Positions 1 to 7,741 of a DNA stretch of 18,510 nucleotides are shown here, piece after piece. A program made the position numbers and the translations under genes. Origin of the DNA: Syntrophales bacterium (GTDB taxonomy: Bacteria; Desulfobacterota; Syntrophia; Syntrophales; UBA2210); NCBI GenBank assembly GCA_023228425.1, contig JALOBE010000028.1:1-18510 (forward strand), given 5' to 3'. A model generated the notes under the pieces. It saw only the letters and a program-made list of their open reading frames with translations, was not told the origin of the DNA and ran no database searches. The stretch's first letter is position 1. Every line of letters starts with the position of its first letter.

Positions 1-75
1 AATGGCCTCTCTCCGGCGGTTGTCCCGGCCTACGTTGACCTGGGATACCACATCAGCCCCCGGAGAGAGGCCATT
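1..75. repeat. 16-bp perfect inverted repeat at the window edge
   Basis: Positions 1-16 (AATGGCCTCTCTCCGG) are the exact reverse complement of positions 60-75, separated by 43 nt. The right arm ends next to the point where the OmpA reading frame breaks. It could be a natural stem-loop or a fold-back artefact at a contig end. Confidence 0.75.
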
Positions 76-401
76 CTTTCTTTGATTTCGACAGCAATCA
101 CATCGACGAACAGGCCCGGCAGTTCCTTGACGCGCTTGCCGGCCTCCTCCTGACGGATCAGCCCGGTATCCGGGTCTACATCGCAGGACACACGGACAAC
201 CGGGGCTCCGAAGAGTACAATCAGGACCTTTCCATGCGACGGGCGCAGGCAGTGCGGTCCTATCTGACGGAACGGGGGGTAACCCCCGCCGACCGTCTTG
301 TCCTGCGGTATTACGGAGCAACCCGACCATTGGCTTCCAACGGGAGCAGTGAAGGGAGAGCGAAAAATCGTCGCGTGGAGCTCATAGGTATCAAACGCTG
401 A
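1..401 (+). CDS. OmpA-family C-terminal (peptidoglycan-binding) domain protein, 5'-partial, apparent frameshift
   Basis: This is the 3' end of a gene that begins before the window. From about position 81 the frame ending in TGA at 399-401 encodes a typical OmpA/Pal/MotB peptidoglycan-binding domain: FDFDSNHID, then GHTDNRGSEEYNQ with the usual TD..G....N pattern, LSMRRAQAV, and NRRVEL near the end. Such domains tether outer-membrane proteins or lipoproteins to peptidoglycan in the periplasm. The same frame has a stop at 36-38 and no convincing start before the domain. Positions 1-75 instead read well in another frame (VVPAYVDLGYHISPRREAI), with codon usage like the neighbours. Adding one base in the T-rich run at 76-80 would join the two parts as ...REAI-L-FFDFDS. 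I infer a 1-nt deletion, either a real lesion or an assembly error. Too little is present to separate Pal from other OmpA-like proteins. It ends 2 nt before the next gene. Confidence 0.7.
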
Positions 402-403
402 TA

Positions 404-2035
404 ATGTCCGGCAGGAAGCACAGTAACAGGGGCCGTCCCGTGCATGTGGTGTCAGAGACACACGAGGGACTTGTCCGGCTGATGCATTCTCCTTCGTTCT
501 ATCCTCACCATCCGTCCTCGGTCGAGCTTATCCAGACACACATATCCTATGTGTTCCTCGCGGGTAACCGGGTTTACAAGGTCAAGAAACCGGTGCGTTT
601 CGACTTTCTCGACTTCTCTACCCTTGAACGGCGAAAACACTTCTGCGAGGAAGAGCTTCGCCTGAACAGGCGCCTGGCCCCGACTGTTTATGTCTCCGTG
701 GAACCCATCACCGATGAAGGACCGGGGGGGCTCGTTCTGGGAGGAACGGGACCGCCGGTCGAGTACGCGCTTCACATGAAACGGCTTCCCGAAGAACGGA
801 TGCTTTACCGGCTCCTCGAGAGAGGATCGGCGGATCTCTCCGTCATGGATGCAATCGCGCGCCGCATTTGCGACTTCCATCGCGAGGCGGACACGGGCGG
901 CGCAATCGACGCCCTCGGCGGACTCGATACGATCCGTCGAAACAATGACGAAAACTTCGAAGAAACCCGGTCCTATCGGGATGTCACCATTTCGGCGGCG
1001 GCCCACAGCTTCTTGAAAGACTGGGTCAATTCTTTTCTTGACCGCAACAGGGAGCTTTTCCACCGCCGCGTCAGAGAGCATCGCATCAGGGATTGCCACG
1101 GCGATCTTCACCTCGAACACATCTGCCTTGATGGCGATGACATCGTTATCTTTGATTGCATAGAGTTCAAAGAGCGCTTCCGCTACCTCGATGTGGCGGC
1201 CGAGATAGCCTTCCTTTCCATGGATCTCGGGAGCAAGGGCTACCACGGGCATGACCGTGCCTTCGTCGATGCCTACTTGCGTTATTCCGGAGACAGAGAA
1301 ATACAGAAGCTGCTCAACTTCTACCGGTGTTATTTTGCCTTCGTGCGTGGGAAAGTGACGAGCTTCCGCATCGACGATCCCGCCACCGCAGAAAAGGACC
1401 GCGCCCGCATTGCCGACGAGGCCTCACAGTATTTCGACGGTGCCGTGCGATACGCCGCCCGGCTGGATACACCGGCCTTGCTGATACTGTCGGGACTCAT
1501 GGGAACCGGGAAGAGTTCCCTGGCACGGCGGCTTGCGGACTCCCTCGACGCCGGGATCATTCGAACCGACGTCCTCCGGAAAGAAATGCTCGGCATTCAA
1601 CCGGCGGACCGACACCACGAACCCTTTGGAAGGGGAATCTATTCCGACGAAATCTCCCGGGAAACCTACCACAGAGTCTTGGAGCAGGCCGGAGTCCGGC
1701 TCGCTTCCGGGGAAACAGTCATTATTGACGCCTCATTCCGGAAACAGGAGGAACGGGAGCGGGCCCGAGCGATCGCGAAACGGCAGGGAGCTGATTTCCT
1801 CGTTATCGAATGTGTCTGCCCCGAAGAGGAGATACGGGCCCGCCTTGACAGGCGGCAACGGAAAGGGAACGAGGCGTCCGATGGGCGATGGGAACTCTAT
1901 GAGTCTCAGAAAAAAAGCTTTGAGCCCCTCAAGGATATTCTTCCCGGGGAACATGTCCTGGTCGACACATCCCGTCCGCTCGCGGACAGCCTGATGGATG
2001 CCCTTCGCCGGATCAGGAGGCTCGACAGGGAATAA
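404..2035 (+). CDS. APH-like phosphotransferase / AAA_33 P-loop kinase fusion protein
   Basis: A 543-residue cytoplasmic protein with two kinase-type halves. The N-terminal half (about 40-340) has an aminoglycoside-phosphotransferase-like fold signature: HGDLH at 232-236 (catalytic Asp234), then a second metal-binding Asp in FDCIEF at 250-255. QTHISYVFL and YKVKKPVRF near residues 44-66 are typical of this family. The C-terminal half (about 355-540) is a small P-loop kinase with Walker A GLMGTGKS at 364-371 and an Arg-rich lid near 485-490. Proteins of this architecture are common in proteobacteria and usually annotated 'bifunctional aminoglycoside phosphotransferase/ATP-binding protein'; their substrate is unknown and antibiotic resistance should not be assumed. 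The ATG at 404 follows the OmpA stop by 2 nt with only a weak Shine-Dalgarno, suggesting translational coupling. GTG at 446 or ATG at 482 (Met27) are alternative starts, and the conserved region begins only after residue 27. It is convergent with bamD. Confidence 0.85.
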   Translation: MSGRKHSNRGRPVHVVSETHEGLVRLMHSPSFYPHHPSSVELIQTHISYVFLAGNRVYKVKKPVRFDFLDFSTLERRKHFCEEELRLNRRLAPTVYVSVEPITDEGPGGLVLGGTGPPVEYALHMKRLPEERMLYRLLERGSADLSVMDAIARRICDFHREADTGGAIDALGGLDTIRRNNDENFEETRSYRDVTISAAAHSFLKDWVNSFLDRNRELFHRRVREHRIRDCHGDLHLEHICLDGDDIVIFDCIEFKERFRYLDVAAEIAFLSMDLGSKGYHGHDRAFVDAYLRYSGDREIQKLLNFYRCYFAFVRGKVTSFRIDDPATAEKDRARIADEASQYFDGAVRYAARLDTPALLILSGLMGTGKSSLARRLADSLDAGIIRTDVLRKEMLGIQPADRHHEPFGRGIYSDEISRETYHRVLEQAGVRLASGETVIIDASFRKQEERERARAIAKRQGADFLVIECVCPEEEIRARLDRRQRKGNEASDGRWELYESQKKSFEPLKDILPGEHVLVDTSRPLADSLMDALRRIRRLDRE

Positions 2036-2105
2036 TCGCCCCCGGCTTCGGGATCGTCACGCGCCCTTGTAACGGGATGGTTCCATATACCTCTCAGACA
2101 CCGTT

Positions 2106-2785
2106 TCAGGCGTCTGTTTTCCCGGCAAGCTTGCGCCTGGTTTCGTTGAGGAAATAACTGACCTTGTAGTCGAGGCCGAGGTTGGGATACTGCTGCTGAA
2201 TCGTTTCAAAGCGGCGTTGCGCCGCTTCGTATTCTCCCCGCTTGTAATAGAAATGCCCCACGTAGAACTCGTGCTCCCCCAGCCTCCTGAGGCACTCCCT
2301 CAATTTCTGCTCGGCCATGAAGGAAAACCTGCTGTTGGGAAACCGGGCCAGCAGGTTTTCAAAGTCAGCCTTTGCCATGCGGGTTCTCATCTGGTCCCGG
2401 TCAACACCGAGCATCTGGTTGTAACTGCACATACCGACCTGGTACATGACATAGGGAATGTTTTCGTTCGTGGGACGCATTGCCGTAAATTCACGGTAGT
2501 TGGCTTCCGCCATGAGATAATCCCCGGCACTGAAATGCGAATCGGCAACGCCCAGTTCGGCGAGGGTCGCATACTGGCTGAGAGGGTACTCTTCCCTGAG
2601 CCGTGTGAATTGAGTGATTGCTTTCTTGTACCTCCCGGCCTGGTAGTATTCGATACCCGTCCTGTAAAGATCAGCCGGAGTGCCCCTCCCGGGAGAGGGA
2701 CCCGAACCAAGCCATGACGGCATCCAGGCACACCCGCCTGTCAGGGTAAGAATCACAAGCAGCACCAGTATCTTGACGGCGCGCA

Positions 2786-2786
<1 letters not shown>
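2106..2786 (-). CDS. bamD: Outer membrane assembly lipoprotein BamD
   Basis: A 226-residue protein starting with a lipoprotein signal: MRAVKILVLLVILTLTGGC, with the lipidated Cys at 19. The rest is a chain of TPR-like helical repeats typical of BamD/ComL (DLYRTGIEYYQAGRYKKAI, YPLSQYATLAELGVADSHF, then FPNSRFSFMAEQKLREC and GEHEFYVGHFYYKRGEYEAA). BamD is the essential lipoprotein partner of BamA in the beta-barrel assembly machine, on the periplasmic face of the outer membrane. Length is close to the family norm (about 240). The ATG overlaps the trxA stop by one base (TGATG), so the two genes are probably cotranscribed and translationally coupled. Assignment as BamD rather than another TPR lipoprotein such as CpoB rests on the lipobox, length and repeat pattern. 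Confidence 0.9.
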
Positions 2787-3118
<332 letters not shown>

Positions 3119-3162
3119 TATCCTCAACCCTCCAATCTGATACTCTTTCTTTTACCACGGGT

Positions 3163-3191
3163 ATTTCCCATATATCGCCAAAGGTTGTCAA
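3163..3191 (-). promoter_or_regulatory. Candidate sigma-70 promoter for trxA-bamD
   Basis: On the minus strand a perfect -35 TTGACA lies at 3191-3186. The -10 is poor: GGAAAT/GAAATA fall at 17-18 nt spacing, while the better-looking TATATG is only 11 nt away. The position between the methyltransferase stop and the trxA start fits a promoter. Confidence 0.4.
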
Positions 3192-3219
3192 TTACTATTT
3201 ATCGCCGACGCGGGACGTT

Positions 3220-3246
3220 CGCGGGACACCCGGAACCGTTCCCGCG
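3220..3246 (-). terminator. GC-rich hairpin after the methyltransferase gene
   Basis: A 7-bp arm CGCGGGA (3220-3226) pairs with TCCCGCG (3240-3246), with a smaller CGG/CCG pairing inside. It lies just downstream of the methyltransferase stop on the minus strand and upstream of the trxA promoter. There is no clear T-run, so termination is only a possibility. Confidence 0.35.
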
Positions 3247-3256
3247 GGGCCTCCCG

Positions 3257-4114
3257 TCACCTCAGGGGATCGCGACATCGAAAAACGCAGTCGTCTTTCG
3301 TGATTTCCAGCACCCGCTTCTCCCGGGCGCTGGCCCGGACCCGCCTGAAGAACTCTTCCACGATACCGTCGAGTCTCCCGGGATCGGTATCTAACGTTTC
3401 TTTAAACATGAGGGTTCGCTTTTTTAAAACATAATCGTAGCAATCTTCTATATGCTCCAGGGGAAACACGAGCCTGTTGGGATAGGGAATACGTTCTATT
3501 GTTCCAAAATAGTCTTTCAGGCGCTCTTCGCCGTTTTCCATGGAAAAAACTCTGAAGAGGCGGCTGATCGCCGGCTCCCGTCGGACTTCCTCTCCAGAGC
3601 CCGGCAGGGGTATGAGCCCGATAAGTTCCTTGAGAGAGTCCTCGGTGTGTGTAAGAGCGACAAAAACCCCGTCCCGGCTCAATATGCGGGAAATCTCGCC
3701 GATGAGGTGGGGAAAGAAATACAGGGAGTAACTGGCCGCCACGAGATCAAAACTGCCGTCGGCCATGGTCTTGATGAGATCAGCCTTTCCGGCGATAAAA
3801 CGTCCCGACGAACCGGCATCACGGAGAATACGAAGAAAGCACGCGCGGTTTCCCTCATCGATCAGATCGATCCCCGTAATGTCCGCCTGAGGTCCCAGGC
3901 ACCGGACCAGTTTCTCTGTAAAAAACCCGTAGGAACATCCCAGGTCGAGAGCCCTGACTGTACCCGTCACATCGAGACCGCGAAGGGCCACATCCCGAAT
4001 GTCATCCCTGTTTTCCGAGTAACGCCTGATATGGCGTCTCTTACCGATGTGCTCGTCCACCGCCGTGTAGGTTCCGGCGATATCATCGGTTGAATAGATC
4101 GTTTCATCCTTCAC
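3257..4114 (-). CDS. Class I SAM-dependent methyltransferase, substrate unknown
   Basis: The core is a Rossmann-fold methyltransferase: motif I ALDLGCSYGFF, an acidic loop after beta-2 (GIDLIDEGN), GSFDLVAASYSLYFF as motif II/post-II, and ISRILSRDGVFVALTHT as the beta-5 region. The pattern fits Methyltransf_11/25-type enzymes acting on small molecules, but nothing in the sequence or the neighbourhood identifies the substrate. I chose the GTG at 4114 (285 residues) because AGGTG lies about 5 nt upstream of it. The frame stays open to an ATG at 4150, which would add 12 residues (MGRGTEPSAGEP), but that ATG has no Shine-Dalgarno. The C-terminal third (FSMENGEERLKDYF onward) is not a family I recognise. 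Confidence 0.82.
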   Translation of the reverse strand: MKDETIYSTDDIAGTYTAVDEHIGKRRHIRRYSENRDDIRDVALRGLDVTGTVRALDLGCSYGFFTEKLVRCLGPQADITGIDLIDEGNRACFLRILRDAGSSGRFIAGKADLIKTMADGSFDLVAASYSLYFFPHLIGEISRILSRDGVFVALTHTEDSLKELIGLIPLPGSGEEVRREPAISRLFRVFSMENGEERLKDYFGTIERIPYPNRLVFPLEHIEDCYDYVLKKRTLMFKETLDTDPGRLDGIVEEFFRRVRASAREKRVLEITKDDCVFRCRDPLR

Positions 4115-4215
4115 TGGTTCACCTGCCGATGGTTCTGTTCCGCGTCCCATATATGTATGTATACTTCTACTACATTGTTGCCGCCGGTGACAACCCCCTC
4201 CGGCAGTAGGGCCGA

Positions 4216-4400
4216 ACTCGAAAAAAAGTCGGGAAATGTCCGAGGACGGCTCTGTAAAAAGTTACGCAGACAGGGTGCGCACATCCTGAGGAATGAGGCG
4301 TACTGTGCGGTACGCCGCAGTGACGAAGGAGAGAGCGCAATCAGGCATCCGGCTATAGTGCCGGAGGCATGCCTCCGGTAACTTTTTTCGAAGCCGTCAC
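4216..4400. repeat. Dispersed palindromic repeat, copy A
   Basis: This fills most of the 361-nt gap between the methyltransferase and the phosphorylase. Imperfect terminal arms at 4245-4265 (GACGGCTCTGTAAAAAGTTAC) and 4378-4398 are inverted copies of each other. The core at 4277-4313 is identical over 37 nt to copy B at 16922-16958 and nearly identical to copy C at 18468-18504. Inside are a stem GGCGTAC/GTACGCC (4297-4303 with 4310-4316) and a perfect 18-bp palindrome CCGGAGGCATGCCTCCGG (4361-4378). It has no coding capacity, so it resembles a MITE or REP-like element. Confidence 0.85.
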
Positions 4401-4402
4401 TT

Positions 4403-4431
4403 TTGACAGAGCGTTGTTTATCTGCTAATTC
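4403..4431 (+). promoter_or_regulatory. Candidate promoter for the phosphorylase gene
   Basis: A perfect -35 TTGACA at 4403-4408 is followed after 17 nt by a poor -10 (TAATTC, 4426-4431). The -35 abuts the right edge of repeat copy A, so the repeat may contribute promoter sequence. Confidence 0.3.
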
Positions 4432-4475
4432 GATGATGAGCCGGAAACACCGGGACAAGGAGGGATTTCACGGAA

Positions 4476-5168
4476 ATGCTGGGCATTGTAGTCAGTACGG
4501 TCTTCCTTGAGGAACCGTTTTTACCGTCAATGGAACGGACGACCCTCGATACGCCCTTCGGCCCGGTCACAATTTTTCTCTCCGGGGAATATGCCTGCAT
4601 ACCCCGTCACGGAGCAGACCCGGAGAACCACATACTTCCTCACCTCATCAATCACCGGGCACACATGGCGGCATTACGAAACCTGGGCGTTACCGGCGTC
4701 ATAGGCTTGAACTCAGCGGGATCACTCAAGAAAGACCTATCGCCGGGCACCCTTGTCGTGCCCCATGATTTTATCGCCTTGTCTCCGACACCCACCGTAT
4801 TTGAGAATCGATACGCCCACACGGTACCCTCTCTCGATGAAACCCTTCGAGGCCGACTCGTAGCGGCCGCCGAATCATGCGGCGTAACCGGGCTTGTCCC
4901 GTCGGGGGTATACTGGCAGACAACGGGACCCCGCTTCGAAACGAAGGCTGAAATCGGCATGATGGCCGCTTTCACCGATATCGTGGGCATGACCATGGCA
5001 AGTGAGGCGGTCGTCTGCTGCGAACTGGGACTTCCCTATGCCTCCCTCTGCTCCATTGACAACTATGCCCACGGGATCATCGACCGGGAGCTTTCTGCCG
5101 AAGCCGTGCGTAAGGCGGCAGGCCTGAACGCGCGGTCCATGTGGAATATCACGCGGCGCTTGTCATAA
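4476..5168 (+). CDS. mtnP: MTAP/PNP-family nucleoside phosphorylase (5'-methylthioadenosine or methylthioinosine type)
   Basis: A 230-residue cytoplasmic purine nucleoside phosphorylase of the MTAP/PNP family. Visible motifs: phosphate-binding RHG at 44-46, PHLINHRAHMAALRNLGV at 55-72, NSAGSL at 79-84, QTTGPRFET at 148-156, GMTMASEA at 171-178 and SIDNYAHG at 193-200. The family cleaves methylthioadenosine, methylthioinosine or related purine nucleosides with phosphate, feeding methionine and purine salvage. The residues around Asp195/Asn196 help set adenine versus hypoxanthine preference, and I cannot decide between them from sequence alone. The start has AAGGAGGG 11 nt upstream. It is shorter than human MTAP (about 280) but close to bacterial MTIP-like proteins. 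It lies 21 nt before the response regulator, so it may share a transcript with the two-component system, an odd functional pairing. Confidence 0.85.
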   Translation: MLGIVVSTVFLEEPFLPSMERTTLDTPFGPVTIFLSGEYACIPRHGADPENHILPHLINHRAHMAALRNLGVTGVIGLNSAGSLKKDLSPGTLVVPHDFIALSPTPTVFENRYAHTVPSLDETLRGRLVAAAESCGVTGLVPSGVYWQTTGPRFETKAEIGMMAAFTDIVGMTMASEAVVCCELGLPYASLCSIDNYAHGIIDRELSAEAVRKAAGLNARSMWNITRRLS

Positions 5169-5189
5169 TCGTCGAGAAGGTTCGCCGGA

Positions 5190-5894
5190 ATGGCCGGATC
5201 ACCAATACTTATCGTCGAAGACGACATGAAGATCGCCCGGATCATGAAAGCCTACCTCGAAGGCGCCGGCTTTTCCGTTGCCCATCGCTCCAGAGGGAAG
5301 GAAGCACTGTCACTGGCGAAAGAAACAGCGCCGATCCTGGTACTCCTCGATCTCATGCTTCCCGGCATGAGCGGAGAAGAGCTCATCCAGGAACTCAGGA
5401 GCATCGGAGATTTTCCCGTCATCATGGTATCGGCCAAGGCTTCCGAGGAGGAGCGGCTCGCGGGGTTCGCCCTCGGCGCCGACGACTACATCGTCAAGCC
5501 CTTCAGTCCCCGTGAACTCGTCTGGCGTGTCAAGGCCGTCCTGAAACGATGGCAGAAAAACGATCTTTTTGAAACGAAGATTCTGCGTTTTAACGATGGC
5601 AGCCTCGTCCTGGACGGCGACTCCTATGAAGCCGCCAGGGATGGGGTTCCCCTCGATCTGACCCCCACGGAATTCAAGGTTCTTTTTACGCTGGCGCAAT
5701 CACCGGGCGTTGTTTTCACCCGGGACAAGCTGGTCGACCGTGCCCTGGGATACCAGTATGAGGGGTACGACCGGACAGTGGATGCCCACATAAAAAACAT
5801 ACGCCATAAAATTGAACGAGATCCCAGGCATCCGGTTTTGATCACAACCATCTATGGCGTCGGCTACCGTTTTTCCGGCAAACCCGATGTTTAA
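5190..5894 (+). CDS. OmpR/PhoB-family response regulator
   Basis: A 234-residue two-domain regulator. Receiver domain, 1-120: acidic pair at 11-12, phosphoacceptor Asp54 in LLDLMLPG, Ser81 and Lys103 of VKPF. Winged-helix DNA-binding domain, about 133-230: LTPTEFKVLFTLAQSPG, then RTVDAHIKNIRHKI and TIYGVGYRF, typical of OmpR-type effectors. When phosphorylated by the kinase encoded next, it should dimerise and bind DNA. The wording GYQYEGYDRTVDAHIKN resembles BaeR/CpxR-like envelope-stress regulators, but orthology cannot be claimed. GAGAAGG lies 9 nt before the ATG. The 3' end overlaps the kinase start by 8 nt. The two small exported proteins downstream are natural candidates for its regulon. 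Confidence 0.93.
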   Translation: MAGSPILIVEDDMKIARIMKAYLEGAGFSVAHRSRGKEALSLAKETAPILVLLDLMLPGMSGEELIQELRSIGDFPVIMVSAKASEEERLAGFALGADDYIVKPFSPRELVWRVKAVLKRWQKNDLFETKILRFNDGSLVLDGDSYEAARDGVPLDLTPTEFKVLFTLAQSPGVVFTRDKLVDRALGYQYEGYDRTVDAHIKNIRHKIERDPRHPVLITTIYGVGYRFSGKPDV

Positions 5895-7248
5895 AAAGCT
5901 TCGGACGAAAATTCTCCTGTCCCTCCTCGTCGTATCGTGCCTGTCTCCGGCTGCGGCGGTGGTTTTCCGTTTCATGGTGATGTCCGACTTCGAACAGTAC
6001 CGGCAGGGAGAGACTCTTGACCGGGTCCAGTGGATCACGGCCGTCATCGAAGGAACCTACGAAGACGCGGCCGGATGGGATCGATATGCCGTGGCGGAAA
6101 ATACGATCGGGGCCCTGATGATGGGCCTGGATGTCACCGTCATGGACCGGAACGGCACCGTCATCATGACCTCCCGGCAAGCCCTGGAAGACATATCCGA
6201 AACGATGCGCCGGAGGGTTGAAGGCGCCCTTTCCGCACAGCGTTTCGGGGCAGCCGTCCGAACCATGGATTTCCCGCTTTTTTCAGGGGGCGAGGAAATC
6301 GGCACTGTCGACATCGCCTTCATGGAGCGTGGGAAAGATCAGTTTTTTCTTGAACGGGCCGAGAATTTCCTGCTGGTGTCCCTGCTTTTGACAGCCCTGC
6401 TGGCCATCGTCATCAGCCTGGGACTCACACGGGGCCTGGTCCAACCCATCAACAGGCTGGCCGAATCGGCAAGGGCCATTTCCAGGGGCGACCAGTACCG
6501 AACGGTTGCCATTCCGGGGAAAGATGAAATCGCCTCTCTGTCGAGGGCCTTTAACCGGATGTCGGAAACGCTTGAACGCCAGGAACGCTTGAGGAAAAAA
6601 CTCATCTCGAACGTGGCCCACGAATTACGAACTCCCGTCACCGCCATGAGGAGTGAACTGGAAGCCATGGCGGATGGCATCATACGGACCGATGAATCCA
6701 CCCTGAAATCACTTCTTGAAGAAACGGGACGACTCACCTCCCTCATCGAGGGGATCGAGGACCTTTCCCACGCCGAGGCCGGCGCGCTTTCCCTCACCCG
6801 CGAAACGATTCAGCTCCGCTCTTTCATCGCGCACATTGTGGACCGGTTCAGGCCGCTCTTCAGCCAGGCCGGTGTCCGCCTTGATTTCGACTGCCATGAA
6901 TCGGAGACGCTCCGGGCAGACCCGGAAAAACTCAGCAGGATTCTTGTCAATCTGGTAAGCAACGCCCTTCAGGCGACGGAACCGGGCGGCGAAGTACACC
7001 TGGAGGCCCGCCGGAAGGGGGACCGGACAATCCTGGTGATAGGGGATACGGGTTCGGGAATCGATGCCGAATCACTTCCCCATGTATTTGAACGCTTCTA
7101 CACTACCGGGCAGGGAAGGCTCGGCCTGGGCCTTGCCATCGTCAAGGAACTCGTTGAGGCCCACGACGGACATATTACCGTGGAAAGCGAAGTGGGAAGA
7201 GGGACGACCTTCACTCTTTCCTTGCCTTCCCTTCACAATGTTTCATAA
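5887..7248 (+). CDS. Membrane sensor histidine kinase with HAMP domain
   Basis: A 453-residue inner-membrane kinase, partner of the preceding regulator. Order of parts: TM1 about 9-31, a periplasmic sensor of about 130 residues, TM2 about 161-181, HAMP about 182-233 (LVQPINRL...EIASLSRAFNRM), HisKA with phosphoacceptor His245 in SNVAHELRTP, and the ATPase domain with the N-box NLVSNALQA (Asn359), DTGSGI at 387-392 and GLGLAIVKELV at 413-423. All catalytic residues are present. I chose the ATG at 5887, giving an 8-nt overlap with the regulator gene. The frame is open to an ATG at 5854 (11 more residues) but that lies deeper inside the regulator's winged helix. The periplasmic domain has no recognisable ligand motif. 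BaeS/CpxA-like in architecture. Confidence 0.93.
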   Translation: MFKKLRTKILLSLLVVSCLSPAAAVVFRFMVMSDFEQYRQGETLDRVQWITAVIEGTYEDAAGWDRYAVAENTIGALMMGLDVTVMDRNGTVIMTSRQALEDISETMRRRVEGALSAQRFGAAVRTMDFPLFSGGEEIGTVDIAFMERGKDQFFLERAENFLLVSLLLTALLAIVISLGLTRGLVQPINRLAESARAISRGDQYRTVAIPGKDEIASLSRAFNRMSETLERQERLRKKLISNVAHELRTPVTAMRSELEAMADGIIRTDESTLKSLLEETGRLTSLIEGIEDLSHAEAGALSLTRETIQLRSFIAHIVDRFRPLFSQAGVRLDFDCHESETLRADPEKLSRILVNLVSNALQATEPGGEVHLEARRKGDRTILVIGDTGSGIDAESLPHVFERFYTTGQGRLGLGLAIVKELVEAHDGHITVESEVGRGTTFTLSLPSLHNVS

Positions 7249-7319
7249 TGTGTTCATTCTCTCTTCATATTCCCCCGGCAGAGTACCTGTAAAATCCTCA
7301 CAGAGAAAGGAATGGAGAG

Positions 7320-7661
7320 ATGTTGAAAAAAACAGTACTGATAACGGCAGCAATAGTCATGATGGGATTTCCGGCGGTTCAGACGTCCAATGCGGATCCG
7401 GGGCACACCCGTGGGCACCGAACGTCACCCCGCATCGAATGTTCAGATGAACAGCGGGCCCTGATGCATGAATACCGCGAAAAAAAGCAGGAACTGAGGA
7501 GTGAGCTGCGCAAGGACGATATCGACGGAAAGCGGGTCTCCGCCCTGATAAAGGAGTTAAAAGAAATGAGGGCGGCAATGGATCTGCCCGAGAGAACCCG
7601 TCCCGGCAGCCACAAGGGCGAAAGGACGAATCGGTCCCGGCATCGACACGGAACACGATGA
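7320..7661 (+). CDS. Small exported helical protein, Spy/CpxP/ZraP-like
   Basis: A 113-residue protein with a clear Sec signal peptide (MLKKTVLITAAIVMMGFPAV..., cleavage probably after SNA near residue 25). The mature part is about 88 residues, charged and helical (SDEQRALMHEYREKKQELRSELRKDD, KELKEMRAAMD), ending in a basic His/Arg-rich tail. The helix pattern and size recall the Spy/CpxP/ZraP group, periplasmic chaperones or metal-binding accessories that dampen envelope-stress kinases, but no clean LTXXQ motif is present. The family call is therefore an inference supported by its place directly behind the two-component system, a usual setting for such proteins. AAGGA and GGAG precede the ATG. 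The gap from the kinase is 71 nt, enough for its own promoter. Confidence 0.65.
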   Translation: MLKKTVLITAAIVMMGFPAVQTSNADPGHTRGHRTSPRIECSDEQRALMHEYREKKQELRSELRKDDIDGKRVSALIKELKEMRAAMDLPERTRPGSHKGERTNRSRHRHGTR

Positions 7662-7692
7662 CACGCCGACGCTGATTCCCCTGTAACGGAAA

Positions 7693-7728
7693 GGCCCGTC
7701 GTCGCGATGATCATCGCGACGACGGGCC
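7693..7728. repeat. Perfect 36-bp palindrome between the two small exported-protein genes
   Basis: The left half GGCCCGTCGTCGCGATGA (7693-7710) is exactly complementary to 7711-7728. As RNA it would fold into a stem of about 16 bp with a 4-nt loop. No T-run follows in either direction, so it is not a standard intrinsic terminator. It ends 13 nt before the next start codon, in the ribosome-binding region. Confidence 0.85.
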
Positions 7729-7741
7729 GGGAACCCGAACT

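Noticed and set aside
452..1252. A 266-residue minus-strand ORF
   Set aside because: It is antisense to the APH/P-loop kinase gene, which has intact motifs on the plus strand.
404..2035. Antibiotic (aminoglycoside) resistance gene
   Set aside because: The APH-like fold is shared by many small-molecule kinases, and this fusion family is not known as a resistance determinant.
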